The notes beneath the pieces are model-generated. The model was not told the DNA's origin and did no database searches. It saw only the letters and a program-made list of their open reading frames with translations. From positions 1-8,844 of the forward strand of contig CAMBSS010000169.1 of assembly GCA_945870465.1 (NCBI GenBank): 8,844 bases of DNA, written 5' to 3'. The position numbers and the translations under genes are program-made. The stretch's first letter is position 1; each line of letters opens with the position of its first letter. Below are positions 5,452-8,844 of this stretch, piece after piece. This DNA comes from Bordetella parapertussis. Its GTDB lineage: Bacteria > Pseudomonadota > Gammaproteobacteria > Burkholderiales > SG8-41.

Positions 5452-6849
5452 TTATGCAACTGGGGGGTGGCGCGTGATCCAGCCGGCCGCGTCTTCGTAG
5501 GCCGCCGCCACCTGATACACCACATCCTCGCACCAGTTGTCAGCGGCGATTTGCAACCCCAGCGGCATGCCTCCCGCATCGAATCCCATCTGCTGCACCA
5601 ACGCGGGATATCCGGAAAGGTTATACATACGATGCGCCGAGCCTCGTATCACCAGCGGATCAGCCATCAATGCCTTCATCGTAGATGCACTGGATTCACG
5701 ACCCGGCGAAATAATGACATCAACCTGCGCACCGAAAACCCGTGCGTAGGCCTCGTAGAGACGCGCGCGCTTGGCTTGTGCAGCTTGGTAGTCGCGCTCT
5801 GTGTAATTCGCCGCGACCAGGACACGATCGCGGAACGCTTTGCCAAACTTCTCGGGATGTGCGGCAAGTTTACTCCGGTGATACTGATACGCTTCGTAAG
5901 TCAGGATGAGCGTGCCGTAGTCATTAACCTCACCCAATCCAGGAATGTCGATTGCATGCAGTGTGGCGCCAAGCCCGCGCAGCACTTCAATTGCCGCTGC
6001 AAAGGCTGTCAGCACCTCCGGCGCGTGCATCACGCTATCGATAAATGTTTGGGGGATACCCACGCGCATGCCTTTCAGGCTCGTTCCAATCAATCTGGAA
6101 AAGTCCGGCACGGGCCGCTGCACCGAGGTCGGATCTTTGGGGTCATAGCCCGCCATCTCCTGGAGCATCATGGCGTTGTCGCGAACGGTGCGCGTCATTG
6201 GTCCCGCATGATCCAGCGTGGGGGCAAGCGGCAACACACCGCAGGTGGACACGCGGCCGTAGGTAGCCTTCATACCGACAATTCCGCACACGGCGGCCGG
6301 ATGCCGGATCGATCCGCCGGTATCGGTACCTATCGCCCCCATCGCCAGTCCGGCAGCCACTGCTGCGCCAGAGCCACTGCTGGAACTACCTGGTGCGCGT
6401 TCGGTGTTCCATGGATTGCGCGCAGCAGGAAATGCTTCGTCCGCGCCAGGCACGCCGTAAGCAAACTCGTGAAGAGAGGTCTTGCCAAGTGATACCGCAC
6501 CGGCATCCGTTAGCTTCGCGTAAACCGTCGCATCCTGCGTCGGAATCCAGTCGACGAGCAGCTTAGAATGCGCGGTGGTGCGCACGCCCTTTGTGCAAAC
6601 GATATCTTTAAACGCAAGCGGGATGCCGTGCATCGGCCCCTTGTAATTGCCCTTAAGAATCTCGCTTTCCGCCGCGCGCGCCTGCGCGAGCGCTGCGTCT
6701 GCAGTGACCGTGATGTAGCTATGGAGCCTTGGCTCGAGGGCTTCGATGCGAGCCAAGTGTAGACGCGTGAGTTCGACCGGCGAGAGTTCCCGGCTTTGAA
6801 TTAATTTCGCTGACTGGGCGATCGTGAGGTAGTGCATATCATCTGCCAT
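5452..6849 (-). CDS. Amidase-signature family hydrolase, 465 aa
   Basis: A cytoplasmic hydrolase of the amidase-signature family, which includes GatA-like proteins and many catabolic amidases. It would cleave a carboxamide to carboxylate and ammonia. The Ser-cisSer-Lys triad can be placed: Lys81 in IPLAFKDIV, cis-Ser156 in the Ser/Gly loop APGSSSSGSGAAVAAG (152-167), and nucleophile Ser180 in GTDTGGSIRHPAA (174-186). The Ser/Gly loop is usually GGSSGG and reads GSSSSGSG here, a mild deviation. Full family length, no signal peptide. ATG 6849 has AAAGG at 6861-6857. The C-terminal region (GYPALVQQMGFDAGGMPLGLQIA) is typical. It is not a clear GatA: no gatB or gatC is nearby. It lies between two Bug receptor genes on one strand, which suggests a role in catabolism of an imported compound. 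The substrate is unknown. Confidence 0.95.
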   Translation of the reverse strand: MADDMHYLTIAQSAKLIQSRELSPVELTRLHLARIEALEPRLHSYITVTADAALAQARAAESEILKGNYKGPMHGIPLAFKDIVCTKGVRTTAHSKLLVDWIPTQDATVYAKLTDAGAVSLGKTSLHEFAYGVPGADEAFPAARNPWNTERAPGSSSSGSGAAVAAGLAMGAIGTDTGGSIRHPAAVCGIVGMKATYGRVSTCGVLPLAPTLDHAGPMTRTVRDNAMMLQEMAGYDPKDPTSVQRPVPDFSRLIGTSLKGMRVGIPQTFIDSVMHAPEVLTAFAAAIEVLRGLGATLHAIDIPGLGEVNDYGTLILTYEAYQYHRSKLAAHPEKFGKAFRDRVLVAANYTERDYQAAQAKRARLYEAYARVFGAQVDVIISPGRESSASTMKALMADPLVIRGSAHRMYNLSGYPALVQQMGFDAGGMPLGLQIAADNWCEDVVYQVAAAYEDAAGWITRHPPVA

Positions 6850-7055
6850 TCGTATGCCTTTCGGTTTTAGTTATGTTCACGCCGATTAGAATTTGATCAG
6901 TTTCGGCAGGTTATACCGATCTGCGATTGACCACCATCGGGACTCTATCGTCACTGGCCAATACGTAATCGGCACGGGGTGGTCAATTTGGCGACGGCGG
7001 GAACAAGCATGCACGCCGCAGCGTCAATCTTCATGCAAACGCGAACGGGGCGAGC

Positions 7056-8042
7056 TCACGATTCTGGCTTCATGCCCGCCTTGCGCGCGACTTCGGTCCA
7101 CCTGACGACTTCGCTTTGCACGAACGCCGCAAATTCGGCGGGCGGGGTGCCGACGGCTTCGGCGCCTTCGCGCTGGAAGCGCTCGCGTATATTGGGCAGC
7201 GCCATCACGCGCACGTACTCGCGATAAAGCGCGTCGACGATCGCCGGCGGTGTTTTGGCCGGCGCCCAGATGCCGTACCAGTGCGGAATGTCGATGCCTT
7301 TGACGCCGGATTCATCGAGTGTCGGCGCGTCCGGAAAAACCGCGCTGCGCTTGATGGTCGAGACCGCGAGCGCGCGCAGCTTGCCGGCTTCCACGTGCGG
7401 CCGTATCACCAGCGGCACGATGAACGCATAGGCCGCCTCGCCGGAAATCAGCGCGGTCGTCGCGGGTGCTGCGCCGCGATACGGCACGTGGATGCTGCGG
7501 ATGCCGGCCACCTGCTGAAAGAGTTCGCCGACGACGTGCGAAATCGAACCCAGCCCCGTCGAGGCGAACACCAGTTCGCCCGGGCGCCGCTTGGCGAGCG
7601 CCAGAAATTCGCGCACGTTCCTGACCGGCAGCGCGGGCGGCACGACGAGCACGTTGGGGATGCGCACGATCTGCGTGACGGGCGTGAGATCGCGCACCAC
7701 GTCGTAGCCGAGTTTCGCGTAGAGGGGCCGGCTCGTGATCATGCTTGCGGTGTGGACCATGATCATATGGCCGTCCGGCGCGGCGCGCGCAACCGCCTCG
7801 GCGGCGATATGGCCGCTAGCGCCCGAGCGGTTTTCGACGATGACCGGCTGGCCGAAAGTTTTCGTCATCTCGACCGCCATCACGCGCATCAGCACGTCGG
7901 TGCCGCCGCCCGGCGCGAATCCATCCACCACGACGATCGGCCGCGAGGGCCAATCCGCGGCGCGTGCCGGGGCGCCAATGACCACGCAGGCGGCAGCAAG
8001 CGCGAGCACGCCGGCGCGGCGCGCACGAATTGTTTTGATCAT
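7056..8042 (-). CDS. Bug/TctC-family periplasmic solute receptor (TTT system), 328 aa
   Basis: A periplasmic receptor with a strongly basic n-region (MIKTIRARR), core GVLALAAACVVIGA and signal peptidase site PARA before ADWP. Landmarks are RPIVVVDGFAPGGGTDVLMR (34-53), VIVENRSGASGHIAAEAVARAAPDGHMI (67-94), HVPYRGAAPATTALISGE (185-202) and PAEFAAFVQSEVVRW (301-315). ATG 8042 has GAGGAG at 8057-8052, nine bases away; the upstream 15 codons are not supported. Base composition is visibly richer in G and C than the other Bug genes (41 of 60 bases in 7561-7620 against 35 of 60 in 4921-4980), suggesting a different origin. Repeat copy 3 with an outward promoter lies about 125 bases upstream. The amidase follows 206 bases downstream; that gap holds no gene and no terminator that I can see. 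Confidence 0.95.
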   Translation of the reverse strand: MIKTIRARRAGVLALAAACVVIGAPARAADWPSRPIVVVDGFAPGGGTDVLMRVMAVEMTKTFGQPVIVENRSGASGHIAAEAVARAAPDGHMIMVHTASMITSRPLYAKLGYDVVRDLTPVTQIVRIPNVLVVPPALPVRNVREFLALAKRRPGELVFASTGLGSISHVVGELFQQVAGIRSIHVPYRGAAPATTALISGEAAYAFIVPLVIRPHVEAGKLRALAVSTIKRSAVFPDAPTLDESGVKGIDIPHWYGIWAPAKTPPAIVDALYREYVRVMALPNIRERFQREGAEAVGTPPAEFAAFVQSEVVRWTEVARKAGMKPES

Positions 8043-8205
8043 TACGACATGCTCCTCGCAGTAAGGTGGCGATCGTTCGCTACGCAATCAGCGGCACGGG
8101 CCGGACTTGATGGCATCGCCGAAGCAGCGCCCGGCAAAAACACAGTATAAATGCCCGGTCGGGGATGCGAATAGAAAATTTCAACGCTTCTTTTGACTGT
8201 CCGCA

Positions 8206-8233
8206 ACTCTATCGCGGCCCAGCAAGCGTTCAA
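8206..8233 (-). promoter_or_regulatory. Promoter-like sequence in repeat copy 3
   Basis: On the minus strand there is TTGAAC (8233-8228), a 16-base spacer and TAGAGT (8211-8206). It is weaker than copy 1 and would give a leader of about 155 bases to ATG 8042. A separate TATACT (8149-8144) lies nearer the gene but has no convincing -35. Confidence 0.4.
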
Positions 8234-8308
8234 TCGCGCGGTGTTTGGTGCAAATTCCCCACTCGCGTGATTCTTCGGGCGCTGCATCGACCCGAGATGG
8301 CTGAGTTC

Positions 8309-8327
8309 GACGCAGTGTGACTGCATC
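8309..8327. other. Hairpin next to the transposase stop in repeat copy 3
   Basis: This is the same 8-base stem and 3-base loop as at 1109-1127, without a single change in arms or loop although flanking bases differ. It overlaps the transposase TGA (8328-8326). Confidence 0.4.
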
Positions 8328-8469
8328 ACGCGCGCGCGGGCCGCGCCGGTGAGCGCGGCGGCGCGCGCGCAGGCAAGACCAGATGCGTGAGGATCTTGAC
8401 CATCACCGCAGGCGCTTCGATGGTGGCGATGATCTTCAACTCGCCGTCACACTGCTGGCAGCATGAAAA
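8326..8469 (-). pseudogene. IS91-type transposase, C-terminal remnant
   Basis: About 47 codons ending at TGA 8328-8326 contain a CxxC pair (CQQC) followed by DGELKIIATIEAPAVM, KILTHL and PARAPPRSPARP. This matches what I know of the C-terminal tail of IS91-family Y2 transposases ('C..CGG.lkiia.ie.p.vi.kIL.HLgLp.rappr.Par'). The catalytic HUH and double-tyrosine regions are missing, and upstream of about 8469 the frame no longer resembles the family. The final codons are shared with repeat copy 1, which ties the repeat to this element. The identification is from remembered motifs, not a search. Confidence 0.65.
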
Positions 8470-8502
8470 CGGTCGAGCGGTAAGACATAGGGAGCGAAAT
8501 GT

Positions 8503-8655
8503 ATGAATGCAAGACCTCACCACCGGCACTCCATAGTACACTGGGCGCATCACGTCAAAGTACCGCTCGATGAGACGTTATTGAATTACATGAATAAGCT
8601 GTCAGAACGCCCTGCCCTAGCCCGCGCCAGAAAACGTGAAGCCGCGGCTATTTAA
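8503..8655 (+). pseudogene. Possible glutathione S-transferase C-terminal fragment (50 codons)
   Basis: A plus-strand frame from ATG 8503 to TAA 8655 ends with VPLDETLLNYMNKLSERPALARARKREAAA. This resembles the end of bacterial glutathione S-transferases, where a final helix reads like 'yl.rl.aRPA..RA...E'. HSIVHWAHHV before it may match the preceding helix. The thioredoxin-like N-terminal domain and most of the helical domain are absent, so it would not be functional. It lies next to the transposase remnant, consistent with a gene cut by the element. It could also be an unrelated small frame. Confidence 0.4.
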
Positions 8656-8749
8656 GGAAAACCAGTTAAGGAAACAAGAGGCGAACGATAAAGACCTCGT
8701 GGCGTTTGAAGCCGCCAACCGAATAGAAAATTTTAGAGCCACCCACGGC

Positions 8750-8844
8750 ATGAACTCCCCTGCTCCTCATGAAGTACAAGCCCCCGCGCTGACCGACCTG
8801 CTCGCGCGCTTCGTCCACACGCTGGACCTGGCCGCCGTCCCCGC
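8750..8844 (+). CDS. MmgE/PrpD family protein, N-terminus only (runs off the window)
   Basis: ATG 8750 opens a frame that stays open to the edge (31 codons). LTDLLARFVHTLDLAAVP fits the first helix of MmgE/PrpD proteins ('LArFv..l.f.dlPaev'). The codons are GC-rich, like a real gene of this host. No strong Shine-Dalgarno precedes the ATG. It is rightward, opposite to the Bug genes, and is a second MmgE/PrpD locus besides the remnant at 1148-1791. The call rests on a short match. Confidence 0.55.
   Translation, partial: MNSPAPHEVQAPALTDLLARFVHTLDLAAVP

Larger units (their letters stand above)
8167..8347 (-). repeat. Repeat copy 3: IS91-like 3' end, 181 bp
   Basis: This matches copy 1 over its whole length (about 15 differences, including one missing base in the promoter spacer) and ends at the same fixed base. 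Unlike copy 1, the transposase side continues beyond the shared block as readable transposase C-terminal codons (8326-8469). It is therefore the least truncated of the three ends. It lies upstream of the Bug gene at 7056-8042 and in the same orientation. Confidence 0.85.

Noticed and set aside
5398..6492. Plus-strand frame of 364 codons antisense to the amidase
   Set aside because: Arg/His/Cys-rich composition and no recognisable domain; the amidase triad is on the other strand.
7116..8150. Plus-strand frame of 344 codons antisense to the Bug gene
   Set aside because: It is a high-GC shadow frame rich in Arg and His, with no motif, while the opposite strand encodes a clear Bug receptor.
8042..8329. 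Minus-strand frame of 95 codons across repeat copy 3
   Set aside because: It starts inside the repeat just past the transposase stop, crosses the promoter-like region and overlaps the Bug leader; no domain is recognisable.
1..8844. CRISPR array, tRNA or rRNA genes
   Set aside because: No regularly spaced short repeats and no tRNA or rRNA-like sequence noticed on either strand; the only repeats are the three dispersed transposon-end copies.

Overview
The window looks like a catabolic or accessory region of a betaproteobacterium, most likely Burkholderiales-like. The reason is the expansion of tripartite tricarboxylate transporter (TTT) periplasmic receptors of the Bug/TctC family. There are five receptor genes (one cut by the left edge) plus a relic of a sixth, and none sits beside the membrane subunits TctA/TctB. 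The host call is inference from gene content and GC-rich codon use, not from a marker gene.

Layout. Nearly all intact genes are on the minus strand. From the left: the start of a Bug receptor (1-100), preceded 12 bases upstream in the same unit by a cupin protein (113-868). Next comes repeat copy 1 (966-1147), joined directly to the 3' part of an MmgE/PrpD gene on the plus strand (to 1791). That remnant ends tail to tail, with overlapping stops, against a second Bug gene (1788-2777). The start codon of that gene abuts repeat copy 2 (2779-2851). An intergenic stretch with a palindrome follows, then a clear terminator (3046-3066) for a third Bug gene (3081-4064). Upstream of it is a plus-strand relic of a Bug C-terminus (4115-4306). 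A fourth Bug gene (4364-5368) lies downstream of an amidase-signature hydrolase (5452-6849), and a fifth Bug gene (7056-8042) precedes both. Repeat copy 3 (8167-8347) stands upstream of the fifth Bug gene and runs into the C-terminal end of an IS91-type transposase (8326-8469). The right edge holds a short plus-strand fragment resembling a glutathione S-transferase C-terminus and the beginning of an MmgE/PrpD gene running out of the window.

Main observation. Three copies of one repeat, all in the same orientation, share exactly one end and differ at the other. The variable side reads into the last codons of an IS91-like transposase, so the repeats look like solo 3' ends of such an element. 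On the minus strand each copy carries a sigma70-like promoter pointing out of the fixed end towards a neighbouring gene: cupin/Bug, Bug, Bug. Copy 1 is near consensus (TTGACC, 17 bases, TATAGT). The suggested picture is a family of transposon ends that both scarred the region (truncated MmgE/PrpD, GST and Bug relics) and supplied promoters to solute-receptor genes. The repeat, its shared end and the hexamers are seen directly; element identity and promoter activity are inference.

How the genes may work together. Bug receptors capture small carboxylates or related solutes in the periplasm. The amidase could hydrolyse an amide to a carboxylate, and MmgE/PrpD proteins act on carboxylic acids. 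No specific substrate can be assigned from this sequence.
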